Origin: Alphaproteobacteria bacterium
Lineage (GTDB): Bacteria; Pseudomonadota; Alphaproteobacteria; UBA7879; UBA5542
Direction of reading: 5' to 3'
Assembly: GCA_037146715.1 (NCBI GenBank)
Contig: JBAWWO010000005.1
Coordinates: 1-64,000, forward strand
Length of the DNA: 64,000 nt
The notes under the pieces were generated by a model, which had not been told where the DNA came from, made no database searches, and saw only the letters and a list, made by a program, of their open reading frames with translations. This document shows positions 8,534-19,362 of this stretch, piece by piece (within the stretch, counting starts at the first letter, position 1; each line of letters opens with the position of its first letter). A program made the position numbers and the translations under genes.

Positions 8534-9092
8534 CTTGACCTTCCGATGACTTGCGGCCTTTTTGAGATCCCTTCACAAGCTTCTTTTTCTTATCAACCAA
8601 AGCTTCTAAGACTTCCAACGTTGTGCCTTCATCCAAATCTTCATAGTAATCTTCATTCACCCTCATAACGGGGGCATTCGCGCAAGCGCCCAAGCAGTCT
8701 ACCTCTTTCAACGTAAACATACCATCCACCGTTGTTTGATCCGCTTTTATGCCCAGCCATCGTTGACAGGCCCGCATGACTTGGGAACTACCCCTTAACC
8801 CACAGGGCGTTGTGGTACAAACTTGCACGCAAAAAGTGCCCACAGGTTTTGTATGAAACATCGTATGAAACGTAACCACTTCCCATATTTTCACAAAGGA
8901 AACATCTAAAATTTGGGATACATGCTCTAGAATGGGCACAGAAAGCCAGCCCTGATTTTGTTCTTGGGCCAGAATCAATACCTCTAACAAAGCTGCTTGC
9001 TTGTGATCCATTGGATATTTCTTTTGAATTTGGGCAACTTTTTCAGCTGCCTCTTTGCTAAAAACAAACCGTTTTGCGGGAATAGTTGTCAT
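8526..9092 (-). CDS. nuoE: NADH-quinone oxidoreductase subunit E
   Basis: NuoE is the 24-kDa subunit with the N1a [2Fe-2S] cluster. The ligands are visible as C92 and C97 ([11 protein letters not shown]) and C133 and C137 (CLGACANAP). The 188-residue protein has a thioredoxin-like fold preceded by a helical domain, and ends with a short Lys/Ser-rich tail. It overlaps nuoD by four bases (upstream) and nuoF by eight (downstream). Confidence 0.96.
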   Translation of the reverse strand: MTTIPAKRFVFSKEAAEKVAQIQKKYPMDHKQAALLEVLILAQEQNQGWLSVPILEHVSQILDVSFVKIWEVVTFHTMFHTKPVGTFCVQVCTTTPCGLRGSSQVMRACQRWLGIKADQTTVDGMFTLKEVDCLGACANAPVMRVNEDYYEDLDEGTTLEVLEALVDKKKKLVKGSQKGRKSSEGQDA

Positions 9093-10270
9093 CGATCAAC
9101 CTCTCCCATAACAATATCCAAAGAGCCCAGAATCGCATTCATATCTGAAAGCCTATGTCCCTTTGAGATAAAATCTAAAGCCTGCAAGGCTGCAAACCCA
9201 GGACTGCGAATTTTACATCGATAAGGGTGGCTAGTGCCATCCGCCACCAAGTATACGGCGAACTCTCCTTTGGGTGCCTCAACCGCGCAATAAGTTGTCC
9301 CTTTTGGGACCTTATAGCCCTCAGCAAACAATTTAAAGTGATGAATCAAAGATTCCATGGATTCATGCATGTCTGAGCGCTTAGGGGGCGTAATTTTGTG
9401 ATTATCCACAGATATGTTGCCCTGAGGCATTTTTTCAATACATTGGCTGACCATAGAAATACTTTGGTAAATCTCTTCAATCCGCACCAAGTAGCGGTCA
9501 AAGGAATCTCCTGTTTTACCCACGGGAATTTGAAACTCCATCTGGTCATAAACATCATAGGGTTGATGGCGGCGCAAGTCCCAAACAACGCCTGCGGCCC
9601 GCAGCAAAGGCCCCGAAAGCCCCCAATCTTGGGCTTCTTCTGCCGTAATTTCCCCCACGCCCATGGTGCGCTTACGAAAAATCACGTTATCCGTTAAAAG
9701 TCTTTCAATATCCTTAACGGTTTTTCCAAGCTTAAGAAGGAATTTTTCGATATCCCTCAATAACCCTTCAGGCAGATCTTTAGAAACCCCACCGGGCCTG
9801 AAATAAGAGGCATGGAGCCGCCCCCCAGAAACCCTCTCAGAAAACTCCATAATCTTTTCCCGTTCCTCAAACCCCCAGAGCATGGGCGTAGTAGCCCCCA
9901 GATCTAAGGCCAAAGTTGTAATATTCAAAAGGTGATTTCCAATGCGGGTCAGTTCCGCAAACATAACCCGAATATATTGGGCGCGCAGAGGGGCCTCAAT
10001 CCCCAACAGTTTCTCAACCGCCAAAGCAAAAGCATGTTCTTGACACATGGGGGAAACATAATCCAACCGATCAAAATAGGGCAGCGCCTGCAAATAGGTT
10101 TTATGCTCAATCAGCTTTTCTTTGCCCCGATGCAATAGGCCAATGTGAGGATCTGTGCGCTCAATCACTTCCCCATTCAGTTCCAAAATTAAACGCAATA
10201 TTCCATGAGAGCCGGGATGTTGCGGGCCAAAATTCATGGTATAGGTTTTTTTATCAGTGGCAGAAGACAT
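9089..10270 (-). CDS. nuoD: NADH-quinone oxidoreductase subunit D
   Basis: NuoD is the 49-kDa quinone-site subunit of complex I, related to [NiFe]-hydrogenase large subunits. The 393-residue protein begins with the conserved [15 protein letters not shown] and includes [14 protein letters not shown] and [15 protein letters not shown]. It is a separate subunit, not a NuoCD fusion. It is the first gene of this minus-strand run, and no nuoA, nuoB or nuoC precedes it; instead nuoH starts 100 bases away on the opposite strand. In most alphaproteobacteria nuoABC would be immediately upstream. Confidence 0.97.
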   Translation of the reverse strand: MSSATDKKTYTMNFGPQHPGSHGILRLILELNGEVIERTDPHIGLLHRGKEKLIEHKTYLQALPYFDRLDYVSPMCQEHAFALAVEKLLGIEAPLRAQYIRVMFAELTRIGNHLLNITTLALDLGATTPMLWGFEEREKIMEFSERVSGGRLHASYFRPGGVSKDLPEGLLRDIEKFLLKLGKTVKDIERLLTDNVIFRKRTMGVGEITAEEAQDWGLSGPLLRAAGVVWDLRRHQPYDVYDQMEFQIPVGKTGDSFDRYLVRIEEIYQSISMVSQCIEKMPQGNISVDNHKITPPKRSDMHESMESLIHHFKLFAEGYKVPKGTTYCAVEAPKGEFAVYLVADGTSHPYRCKIRSPGFAALQALDFISKGHRLSDMNAILGSLDIVMGEVDR

Positions 10271-10370
10271 TTCTAAAATTTAAACGGGATTGGTGCTTTT
10301 CACAAGTTTAAAAAAAAGTTTATCCCAAATTGTTTACAATTCCTGAAAGCTCAGCAATACTTTAACCACA

Positions 10371-11357
10371 ATGGTATCAGTTCTTTTTTCCATATTTAAA
10401 ACCTTCGTATGCATGGGGGGTGTCGTCATCGGGCTACTTTTAACTGTGGCTTATTTGACGTATTTTGAACGCAAGATCATTGCTTCTATGCAGTTGCGTA
10501 AGGGCCCCAATACGGTGGGTTTTTTCGGCCTATTACAACCCATTGCGGATGCCATCAAGCTTCTGCGAAAAGAACATATTACCCCCAAAAATGCTGACAG
10601 ATTTTTGTTTTTGGCAGCCCCTTTCGTCACCCTGGTCCTTTCCCTATCAGTCTGGGCTGTTATTCCGATCGACTCAGGCAAAGTCTTTGCTGACCTAAAC
10701 ATGGGCATCCTTTACCTGATGGTGGTCATGGCCCTATCCGTCTATGGCATTTTCATTGCTGGGTGGTCGAGCGGTTCCAAATATGCCTTTTTAGGCACCA
10801 TTCGGGCTATTTCCCAATTTATTTCCTATGAAATTGTCCTGGGTTTTGTGCTGTTAACTGTCGTCATGTGGTCAGGAACCTTTAACTTATCCGCCATCGT
10901 GAAAGAGCAAGAACACCTGTGGTTCATTGTGCCCCTGTTCCCCTTTTTCGTAGTATTTTTGATTGCCGGCTTGGCAGAATCCAACCGCCTGCCCTTTGAT
11001 CTTCCCGAGGCTGAGTCAGAGCTTGTTGCGGGCTATCACGTGGAATATTCATCCATGGGGTTTGGGTTTTTCTTTTTGGGAGAATACCTTCATCTTTTGT
11101 TCCTAAGCGCTTTCACCACCTTGTTATTTCTAGGGGGCTGGAATGCTGTGTTTGCGAACATGATCATTCTGCCCGGGTATGTATGGTTTGCCCTTAAAAT
11201 GTCTATCCTGTTATTTTTAACAATTTGGATTCGAGCTACCCTTCCCCGTTTGCGGTATGATCAGCTGATGTCCCTATGTTGGAAAGCTCTACTGCCCTTT
11301 TTATTGGTTGCCCTTGTTATTTTTAGTATTATTAAACTTTTGACAAACAACCTATGA
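10371..11357 (+). CDS. nuoH: NADH-quinone oxidoreductase subunit H
   Basis: NuoH is the membrane subunit that joins the peripheral and membrane arms of complex I at the quinone chamber. The 328-residue protein is strongly hydrophobic with about eight membrane helices and carries the conserved TYFERKIIASMQLRKGPN near residue 30 and the acidic loop LPFDLPEAESELVAGYHVEY. No clear Shine-Dalgarno precedes the ATG. It is divergent from nuoD and overlaps pgk by four bases (ATGA), so it has been separated from nuoG and from nuoI and nuoJ, which are not in this window. Confidence 0.96.
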   Translation: MVSVLFSIFKTFVCMGGVVIGLLLTVAYLTYFERKIIASMQLRKGPNTVGFFGLLQPIADAIKLLRKEHITPKNADRFLFLAAPFVTLVLSLSVWAVIPIDSGKVFADLNMGILYLMVVMALSVYGIFIAGWSSGSKYAFLGTIRAISQFISYEIVLGFVLLTVVMWSGTFNLSAIVKEQEHLWFIVPLFPFFVVFLIAGLAESNRLPFDLPEAESELVAGYHVEYSSMGFGFFFLGEYLHLLFLSAFTTLLFLGGWNAVFANMIILPGYVWFALKMSILLFLTIWIRATLPRLRYDQLMSLCWKALLPFLLVALVIFSIIKLLTNNL

Positions 11358-12556
11358 CACAAAAAATCCCTACCCTAGATTCTTTTGATTTTGCCGATAA
11401 AACAGTGCTATTACGAGTTGATTTCAACGTGCCCATGGGGCCCCATAATACAGTCGCTGATAACAGCAGGATCAAGGCCGTGTTACCGACTATTCAAGAA
11501 CTGCTTGCGAAACACGCTAAGATTATTATTCTATCTCACTTAGGACGACCCGAGGGAAAACCAGACCCAACCCTTTCCTTGCGTCCCGTCTTTGAGGAAT
11601 TTAAAAAGCTGCTTCCTGGTAAAATTGCGCTACATTTCTGCCCAGAAACTGTGGGACCCCAGGTTGAAAAATTGTCCCACACCTTGAAGGTCCAAGAAAT
11701 TCTGTTTCTAGAAAATATTCGTTTTCATCCAGAGGAAGAATCCAACGACCCAAAATTTGCCAAGACTCTGGCCCAGTTAGGCGATATTTATGTGAACGAT
11801 GCCTTTTCCGTTTCCCACCGGCCCCATGCGTCGGTTGAGGCCCTACCCCGCCTGCTGCCCCATTGTGCTGGGCGGCTATTTGAAAAAGAAGTCCATGTTC
11901 TGGAAAGTTTACTGACTCACCCCAAACGCCCCGTCATGGCTATTTTAGGGGGAGCAAAAGTGTCAACAAAACTAAAACTGATCGAAAATTTAATAGACAA
12001 AATGGATGTGATTGCTTTGGGGGGCGGCATGGCGAATACCTTCCTGTTAGCCCAGAAACAGCCTATTGGCAAGTCCCTAGCGGAACCAGCCCTGGTGCCC
12101 GAGTGTTTGCGCATTTTGGAAAAAGCCCACAAAAAGGGATGCACCCTTATATTGCCCACAGATGTTGTGATTGCCCCCGCAACTGACGGCAAAGAACATA
12201 CGACTGTTTCCGTGGGTCATGTCTCCGAAAATCAAATGATTTTGGATCTGGGCCCCAAGACCATTCAGGTTATAAATGATGCTATAGACACAGCCCAAAC
12301 CCTTGTATGGAACGGCCCCGTTGGTCTGGCAGAAATCCATCCTTTTGACCGGGGCACCAAAGCTCTGGCTCAACATATTGTTCAGCGCACAGAAACCCAT
12401 CATCTAATGAGTGTGGGCGGCGGGGGTGATACGGCTTCTATCCTGGAACATCTTCATTTGCTTGAAAAATTCACCTATGTATCCATGGCCGGCGGCGCCT
12501 TTTTAGAATGGATGGAGGGTAAAACCCTTCCCGGTGTTGCTGCTTTGATGAAATAA
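11354..12556 (+). CDS. pgk: Phosphoglycerate kinase
   Basis: Pgk interconverts 1,3-bisphosphoglycerate plus ADP and 3-phosphoglycerate plus ATP. The 400-residue protein has the signature VLLRVDFNVPM near residue 20, SHLGRP, the hinge WNGPVG, and the nucleotide-binding SVGGGGDTAS close to the C-terminus. Length is normal for bacteria. Its ATG overlaps the stop of nuoH, an unusual pairing that probably followed rearrangement of the nuo operon. Retention indicates at least part of glycolysis or gluconeogenesis. Confidence 0.97.
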   Translation: MTQKIPTLDSFDFADKTVLLRVDFNVPMGPHNTVADNSRIKAVLPTIQELLAKHAKIIILSHLGRPEGKPDPTLSLRPVFEEFKKLLPGKIALHFCPETVGPQVEKLSHTLKVQEILFLENIRFHPEEESNDPKFAKTLAQLGDIYVNDAFSVSHRPHASVEALPRLLPHCAGRLFEKEVHVLESLLTHPKRPVMAILGGAKVSTKLKLIENLIDKMDVIALGGGMANTFLLAQKQPIGKSLAEPALVPECLRILEKAHKKGCTLILPTDVVIAPATDGKEHTTVSVGHVSENQMILDLGPKTIQVINDAIDTAQTLVWNGPVGLAEIHPFDRGTKALAQHIVQRTETHHLMSVGGGGDTASILEHLHLLEKFTYVSMAGGAFLEWMEGKTLPGVAALMK

Positions 12557-12638
12557 GCTTTGGATTCTTGGATTTTAGAGAACCGATTTATAAAATCAGA
12601 CCCCACTTTTAATTTCTAAAAAAGACATAACAAAATCC

Positions 12639-12667
12639 TCGACAGCACTACCCCCATTCGTTATAAA
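12639..12667 (+). promoter_or_regulatory. Probable mreB operon promoter
   Basis: TCGACA (12639-12644), a 17-base spacer and TATAAA (12662-12667) lie 36 bases before the mreB ATG. The spacing and -10 are close to sigma-70 consensus. Confidence 0.55.
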
Positions 12668-12672
12668 TATAA

Positions 12673-13746
<1,074 letters not shown>

Positions 13747-13765
13747 CCGCAATAGGGATAATCGG

Positions 13766-14647
13766 TTGTTTTCTGAAGAGCATACGTCAAAATTTCATGT
13801 AAGAAAAACGCTGATAAAAAAGATCAGTTTTACGTTTCACGCCTATCGCAATTTCATTTTCGTTTGTTTTTTCTTTCTACTGTCTATCATTTTACTGTTA
13901 ACAACCTATACAGACACACCTTTTACCAGGAAAGTCCGCTCTTTGACGGCTGATGCTACAACTCCGGTTATGGAGGTTATTTTAATTCCCTTTGATGCCT
14001 TTGAAAGCTTCAAAAATCATGTGCGAGATTGGGGGTTAACATACAGTCGCTTAAGGGTGCTGGAAAAAGAAAATCAAGAATTAAAGTCCCTAAAACCTCT
14101 ATTAAATTCCCTTCAACGCGAAAACAATGAACTGAGAAAATTACTCAATGTTAAAGATGGACAAGCAAAATCCTTCACAACAGCCCGAGTCATCACTTAC
14201 CCCGGCGCGCCTTTTGCCAAAAGTATTTTGGTCAGCAGCGGCACCAAGGATGGCATTACCCCCCAACAACCTGTCGTCACAGAGCGAGGCCTTGTGGGAC
14301 GCACCTTAGATGTAGGGCATTTTTCAACCCGTATTTTGTTGCTAACAGACTTTAACTCAAAAATTCCTGTACTGATTAGATCTGCAGATGAACATGCCAT
14401 CCTTGTGGGCGATAATGATAATCCTCCTTATCTAAGGTATTATCCAAAAAACACAAAAATAAAACCGGGAGATCTTGTTGAAACATCAGGTATTGGAGGT
14501 TTATTTCCCGCAGGCATTCCCGTAGGTAAGGTTGCCGAAATAGGGGACGAAAAAATTTCCATCAAACCCTTTGTTACCCTTGATAGCTTAAGCTTTGTTT
14601 CCATTACCCTGCCCGCCCCTGACACTCAATTTTTACGGGTTTCATAA
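13766..14647 (+). CDS. mreC: Rod shape-determining protein MreC
   Basis: MreC links MreB and the wall synthases in the periplasm. The 293-residue protein has a basic N-terminus, one membrane helix (about 30-50), a coiled coil (about 90-125, rich in Leu, Glu and Asn) and the double beta-barrel region with GLVGRTLDVG and GDLVETSGIGGLFPAGIPVG. The start codon at 13766 is TTG, and 19 bases separate it from the mreB stop. It is second in the shape operon and runs directly into mreD. Confidence 0.93.
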   Translation: MFSEEHTSKFHVRKTLIKKISFTFHAYRNFIFVCFFFLLSIILLLTTYTDTPFTRKVRSLTADATTPVMEVILIPFDAFESFKNHVRDWGLTYSRLRVLEKENQELKSLKPLLNSLQRENNELRKLLNVKDGQAKSFTTARVITYPGAPFAKSILVSSGTKDGITPQQPVVTERGLVGRTLDVGHFSTRILLLTDFNSKIPVLIRSADEHAILVGDNDNPPYLRYYPKNTKIKPGDLVETSGIGGLFPAGIPVGKVAEIGDEKISIKPFVTLDSLSFVSITLPAPDTQFLRVS

Positions 14648-15148
14648 ATGGTTCTAATTAGAAGTTACTCAGAAAAAACTTCCCACATAAAAAATTCTAT
14701 TCTTTTGCTTATATCTGTTTTCTTAGATCGTTTCCAAGGATTGCGCTTTCTCCCTATAGAAATTGATATTACCTTGGCCGTATTATTTTTTATACTGATG
14801 TATTCTGAAGAGTCTCTTCCTATTTGGTTTGTTTTTTTTGCTGGCCTTTTAAATGATTCTTTAAGTGGGGCTCCCCTTGGGCAAAGTACTTTTGCACTTC
14901 TGGTTTTTTACATGCTGATAGATCAAAATAAAAAGTTCTTAACCCAAAGCGATTTATCTATTCAATGGGTATACCTGGGATTTTGCATCACCGTATTTGA
15001 ACTAATTGTCTGGTTTTTTTCCTGCCTGTTCAGCCAAACATTGCTGTCCATAGGGCCTGTTTTTGAAGCCAGTGGAAAAACTTTTCTTGTTTACCCCTTT
15101 ATTTACCTTCTACTTAAAAAACTTATTATAAAGCAAAGGTTCCGTTGA
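14648..15148 (+). CDS. mreD: Rod shape-determining protein MreD
   Basis: MreD is a small integral membrane protein of the elongasome. The 166-residue product is hydrophobic with about five predicted membrane helices and an acidic LNDSLSGAPLGQ loop, as in other MreD proteins. Family sequence conservation is low, so position between mreC and mrdA is the main support. The ATG follows the mreC stop without a gap, and the stop overlaps the TTG start of the next gene. Confidence 0.88.
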   Translation: MVLIRSYSEKTSHIKNSILLLISVFLDRFQGLRFLPIEIDITLAVLFFILMYSEESLPIWFVFFAGLLNDSLSGAPLGQSTFALLVFYMLIDQNKKFLTQSDLSIQWVYLGFCITVFELIVWFFSCLFSQTLLSIGPVFEASGKTFLVYPFIYLLLKKLIIKQRFR

Positions 15149-16998
15149 TCCAGCATAGTCAATCATCGATTTTTACACGTATTCGATTTCTGATCGGCAT
15201 TCAGTTTGTCATCTTGGCTGTGGTTTTGCTGCGGTTATTCTTTCTACAGGTTATCTATTGGAACCATTACAAAATTTTAGCAGAAGACAACCGAACCCGG
15301 ATCCGGCCTCAATTTGCTAATCGGGGTGAAATGCTAGACCGCTGGGGTGTCCCCCTAGTCACCAACATTCGAAGCTATGACGCCTATATTGTGCCCGACA
15401 TCATTCCAGATATTCCCAAAATGGTTAAAGCCGTTTCAGGCATTTTGAATCTTTCCCCCTGGGCCCAGGAAGAAGTTCTGAAAAATATAAAGAAACGTCC
15501 CAAATTTTTTCCAACCCTTTTGAAAGAAGACATCAGTTGGGAGGAACTGTCAAAATTAGAGCTTTACAACACAGAACTCCCCGGGGTTTATGCCCAAGAG
15601 GGACACGCTAGGAACTATCTTTTAAAACATGAGGCGTCTCAAATTGTGGGATACATTTCCACTCCCAACCAACAAGATGTTCAAAAAGATAAAATACTCA
15701 TCTCTCCCGGTGCTAAAATTGGAAAAAATGGCTTAGAATATCAGTATGAATCAAGCTTAAGAGGTGTTTCAGGACAGAAAATTATCGAAGTCAATTCGCG
15801 AGGTAGATCTATCCGAGAGCTTTCCACCATTCCATCCCAATCAGGCCAACCCTTGAAACTGACCATTGACTACGATTTGCAGAAATTCACTGGTGACTTA
15901 CTAGCCCCCTATAAAAGCTCAGCCGCTGTTGTGTTAGACATTAAAACAGGGGAAATCTTGACCATGGTTTCAACTCCTGGATACGACCCCAGCGCCTTTT
16001 TCCACGGCATTTCAAGAGACAAATGGAATACCCTTATCAATGACCCTCTTTCCCCCATGACTAACAAGGCGATTTCAGGTCTTTACAGCCCGGGATCATC
16101 TTTTAAAATCTTGATTGCACTAGCGGCCTTAAAGGCGGGCATTAATCCAAAGGACAAGGTCTACTGCCCTGGCCATATGATGCTGGGAAAGCACAAATTC
16201 CATTGCTGGCGCTGGAAGCAAAATGGTCATGGCTATGTGGACATGGAACGGGCCTTGTATGAATCCTGTGACGTTTATTTTTATGAAACTGCCCTAAAAA
16301 TAAAAGAAAAACCTATGCTTGAAATGGCTAAACTGTTTGGCATAAAAGAAAAAACGGGCATTGATCTCCCAGCTGAGCGCGCGGGCTTTATTGCAGACCC
16401 GGAATGGAAGAAGCGCGTTAAGAAAGAAGCCTGGTACCCGGGTGACACAATTTTAACATCCATTGGTCAAGGGTATGTTTTGATGTCACCCCTGCAGCTG
16501 GTCACGATGATTGCTATGGTTGCTAATGGGGGACACCGAATTCGTCCTCACCTGGCGATGGAAGCAGCTGAAGCCCCCTCAGAGGACACCTTAAATATTT
16601 CTCCTGAACATCTGGAATTTGTCATGAATGCCCTTGGAAAAGCCGTGAATGACCCCCACGGAACAGCCTATGGGTCACGCATTAAAATACCTGAATTTGA
16701 AATGGGTGGAAAAACATCAACGGCTCAGGTGCGCCATATTACCATGGCGGAACGACAGGCCGGCCTTCGCTCAGACAGCCAAATTCCCTGGCATCTGCGC
16801 GACACTTCAATTTTTGTGGCCTTTGCACCTACTCATGCTCCTCGGTATGCTTCAATAGTTATCGGAGAACATGAAGGCTGGGGCTCTGGCTTTGCGGCTT
16901 CAAAAACCCGAGATATTCTTTTAAAAACTCAAGAACTTATGACAGAAAAAGAAAAACGAGCCCAAACCATAGATGCGGGAGACGCCCATGTATTATGA
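15145..16998 (+). CDS. mrdA: Penicillin-binding protein 2 (elongation transpeptidase)
   Basis: PBP2 cross-links peptidoglycan during side-wall growth. The 617-residue class B protein has an N-terminal membrane anchor (about 10-32), a dimerisation domain, and a transpeptidase domain with S318-S-F-K321 (active serine 318) and the K523-T-S triad segment. The start is TTG at 15145, overlapping the mreD stop, as the first residues before the membrane helix require. It overlaps rodA downstream. A functional elongasome implies a rod-forming cell with peptidoglycan. Confidence 0.96.
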   Translation: MIQHSQSSIFTRIRFLIGIQFVILAVVLLRLFFLQVIYWNHYKILAEDNRTRIRPQFANRGEMLDRWGVPLVTNIRSYDAYIVPDIIPDIPKMVKAVSGILNLSPWAQEEVLKNIKKRPKFFPTLLKEDISWEELSKLELYNTELPGVYAQEGHARNYLLKHEASQIVGYISTPNQQDVQKDKILISPGAKIGKNGLEYQYESSLRGVSGQKIIEVNSRGRSIRELSTIPSQSGQPLKLTIDYDLQKFTGDLLAPYKSSAAVVLDIKTGEILTMVSTPGYDPSAFFHGISRDKWNTLINDPLSPMTNKAISGLYSPGSSFKILIALAALKAGINPKDKVYCPGHMMLGKHKFHCWRWKQNGHGYVDMERALYESCDVYFYETALKIKEKPMLEMAKLFGIKEKTGIDLPAERAGFIADPEWKKRVKKEAWYPGDTILTSIGQGYVLMSPLQLVTMIAMVANGGHRIRPHLAMEAAEAPSEDTLNISPEHLEFVMNALGKAVNDPHGTAYGSRIKIPEFEMGGKTSTAQVRHITMAERQAGLRSDSQIPWHLRDTSIFVAFAPTHAPRYASIVIGEHEGWGSGFAASKTRDILLKTQELMTEKEKRAQTIDAGDAHVL

Positions 16999-18103
16999 TC
17001 TATTAAGTCCTATCGATCGCCTTAAAAACCTAAATATTCGATTGATTTTAGTTATTACCTTACTGTCTTGCATCGGGTTTATGACTCTATATTCTGCAGC
17101 TGGCGGCGCTTTCTTTCCCTGGGCTCTGCCTCAGATTCTACGTTTTCTTTTTGGATTTATCTTGATGATTCTAATTGCCATCAGCAATTTGCAGTGGTGG
17201 TTTAATGCCTCTTATCTGTTTTATGGAGCAGCCCTTTGCTGTTTGGTTGCCGTTGAATTGTTTGGAAAAGTTGGGATGGGTGCCCAACGTTGGCTTGATT
17301 TGTATCTTTTTAAACTGCAGCCTTCTGAATTAATCAAGCTGTCCTTAGTTTTAGCTCTTGCCACCTATTTCCATCGCCTCAACACGGATGACGTATATAA
17401 ACCTACCCAACTGATTGTTCCTTTGGGTATGATTTTTTTGCCTGCTCTTTTCGTGCTAAAGCAGCCAGACTTGGGAACCACCATTTTGCTGGTTTTAATT
17501 GGACTAACTATTCTATTCGTTGCCGGTGTCCGCATGTGGTATTTTTTGTCCCTTGGCATAGGCCTTTTAGTCAGCCTCCCCTTTGCTTGGGCTTTTTTGA
17601 AGGACTATCAGCGCAATCGCGTTTTAACTTTTTTAAACCCTGAGAAAGACCCTCAAGGAACGGGGTATCACATCATGCAATCGAAAATTGCCATTGGATC
17701 GGGGGGGATTTTGGGGAAAGGCTATTTGAAGGGAACCCAAGGATATCTGAACTTTTTGCCAGAAAAACAGACAGATTTCATCTTCACACTTTTTTCTGAG
17801 GAATTTGGCCTGATGGGATCTTTGGTTCTTATTACTTTATATGTTTTATTATTGTCCATGGGGGTAAAAATCGCCTTAAAAAATAAAACAAAATTTGGTC
17901 AATTGCTTAGTTTTGGCATTACCATGACTATTTTTATTTATCTATCCATTAATCTGTGTATGGTTTTGGGATTAGTGCCGGTTGTGGGGGTCCCCATGCC
18001 CCTGATTTCCTATGGGGGAACGTCTATGATCACCCTGATGATTGCTTTCGGACTCTTACTGAATACAGACGTGAACTATCAGAATAAGATTTTGAAGTAT
18101 TAA
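16988..18103 (+). CDS. rodA: Peptidoglycan glycosyltransferase RodA
   Basis: RodA is the SEDS-family polymerase that works with PBP2. I take the ATG at 16988, which has GGGAG at the right distance; an in-frame ATG at 16973 would add five residues. The 371-residue protein has about ten membrane helices and the SEDS features QPSELIKLSLVLALA, KQPDLGT, and the C-terminal VPMPLISYGGTSM. Its start lies inside the last codons of mrdA. It closes the mreBCD-mrdA-rodA operon. Confidence 0.95.
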   Translation: MYYDLLSPIDRLKNLNIRLILVITLLSCIGFMTLYSAAGGAFFPWALPQILRFLFGFILMILIAISNLQWWFNASYLFYGAALCCLVAVELFGKVGMGAQRWLDLYLFKLQPSELIKLSLVLALATYFHRLNTDDVYKPTQLIVPLGMIFLPALFVLKQPDLGTTILLVLIGLTILFVAGVRMWYFLSLGIGLLVSLPFAWAFLKDYQRNRVLTFLNPEKDPQGTGYHIMQSKIAIGSGGILGKGYLKGTQGYLNFLPEKQTDFIFTLFSEEFGLMGSLVLITLYVLLLSMGVKIALKNKTKFGQLLSFGITMTIFIYLSINLCMVLGLVPVVGVPMPLISYGGTSMITLMIAFGLLLNTDVNYQNKILKY

Positions 18104-18120
18104 TTTTCAGACAGACTATA

Positions 18121-19341
18121 CTAGTCCCAATTAAGGGTAATCTTATAAATAGGATAGTTTAGAGTTTTTAAAATCACCAAAAGGTAATGATCGTCTTTGC
18201 TTAAAGTCATATAGTTTAAGAGACAATCTGTAACAATTGAGTCGTTTTCTCCTGTTTTAATATTAATAACTTCAACAGTGTTTGGCGTTGAAACGAATAA
18301 ATGCTGACCATCATGGCTAAATAGGGCTAATGAAGGCGTTTTTCCAAGCTCAATTTTCTGAAGAAATTTCTTTTGTGTTAGGTCCATTATAATCAATCTT
18401 TTTTCAAGGGGTGACATTAAAACGATTTTTTCGTAATCATCACTTAAAACGACTGGGGAATAACGATAGAAATTCTTTTCGTGGATGCAGGTACATTGAA
18501 GGCTATTGACGTTGAGCGCCATAAAATAGCCACTTTTTTTTGATGGTTGGCGAACTATAAACAATAGCTGTTCCGTAGTTTCGCGAAAAAGGATTTTGCT
18601 TACTAGAGGCAAAACGTCTGCAAGCACTTTGTCTGGATTAGTTTCTTTGGGCAATCTATAAGCATTAAAAATTTTAGTAGGCATAGCATTATAATCCATA
18701 ACCTTTATAGAGTTCTCTTTAAAATCATAAAAAAAGATCTTATCCCCATAAGAATTAAAGAAAACTTGATCTTCTGGTATCAGAGATCGGGGGGATTTCC
18801 AAAAAAATTCAGAAGACTCTTGAGCAATCCCACCTAAATATGATTCCAGATAGAATTTTTCTCCAATCTGATTTTTTTTTGGTATATCAAAAAAACCAAG
18901 AATTATCTGATCAGCCGACTTCAAAATCGGATTTTTCAGAACACCGGCTACTTCAACGCGATCGATAACTTTCTTTGAGTCCATCGAAATCGTTATTTGT
19001 TTAGTTGTTGACTGCAAACTTAAAGTAAAGGGGGTCACAATAAAAACAACATCATTATTTTCTTTAAAAACGGGAATTTTTTTGCAAGTTCTAGGGTTAA
19101 TTTCAGGAAGAATCATAGGTTCTGATTTATAAGAACTGAATTTCATAACTTTATTGATTGATTGCGACGCAAGAAGTGTAGAAAGGGCATCGACATCTAA
19201 AGATACCTCCTTAGCAGGGGATTTTGCGATTGCTTCATCTTCTAAAGCCCCCTGCCCCAGAAAAGGAATTCCAAAAATAAGAGCTAGAAACAACCAAAAC
19301 AACGGGGATTTATTTGTACTATTTTTCAAATTATTTTTCAT
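18121..19341 (-). CDS. Exported protein of unknown function, beta-propeller-like
   Basis: I do not recognise a named family. The 406-residue protein has a basic N-terminus and a hydrophobic stretch (about 13-33) typical of a signal peptide or anchor. The remainder is rich in beta-strand patterns, with segments such as FSHDGQHLFVSTPNTVEVI and LSKDDHYLLVI in the C-terminal half that resemble WD40/YVTN-type propeller blades. It converges with rodA (17 bases apart). It lies 21 bases behind another exported unknown (19363-20232), and the two probably form an operon. A periplasmic or surface role is inferred. Confidence 0.75.
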   Translation of the reverse strand: MKNNLKNSTNKSPLFWLFLALIFGIPFLGQGALEDEAIAKSPAKEVSLDVDALSTLLASQSINKVMKFSSYKSEPMILPEINPRTCKKIPVFKENNDVVFIVTPFTLSLQSTTKQITISMDSKKVIDRVEVAGVLKNPILKSADQIILGFFDIPKKNQIGEKFYLESYLGGIAQESSEFFWKSPRSLIPEDQVFFNSYGDKIFFYDFKENSIKVMDYNAMPTKIFNAYRLPKETNPDKVLADVLPLVSKILFRETTEQLLFIVRQPSKKSGYFMALNVNSLQCTCIHEKNFYRYSPVVLSDDYEKIVLMSPLEKRLIIMDLTQKKFLQKIELGKTPSLALFSHDGQHLFVSTPNTVEVINIKTGENDSIVTDCLLNYMTLSKDDHYLLVILKTLNYPIYKITLNWD

Positions 19342-19362
19342 AAAATATCCTTTTTAAATAGT

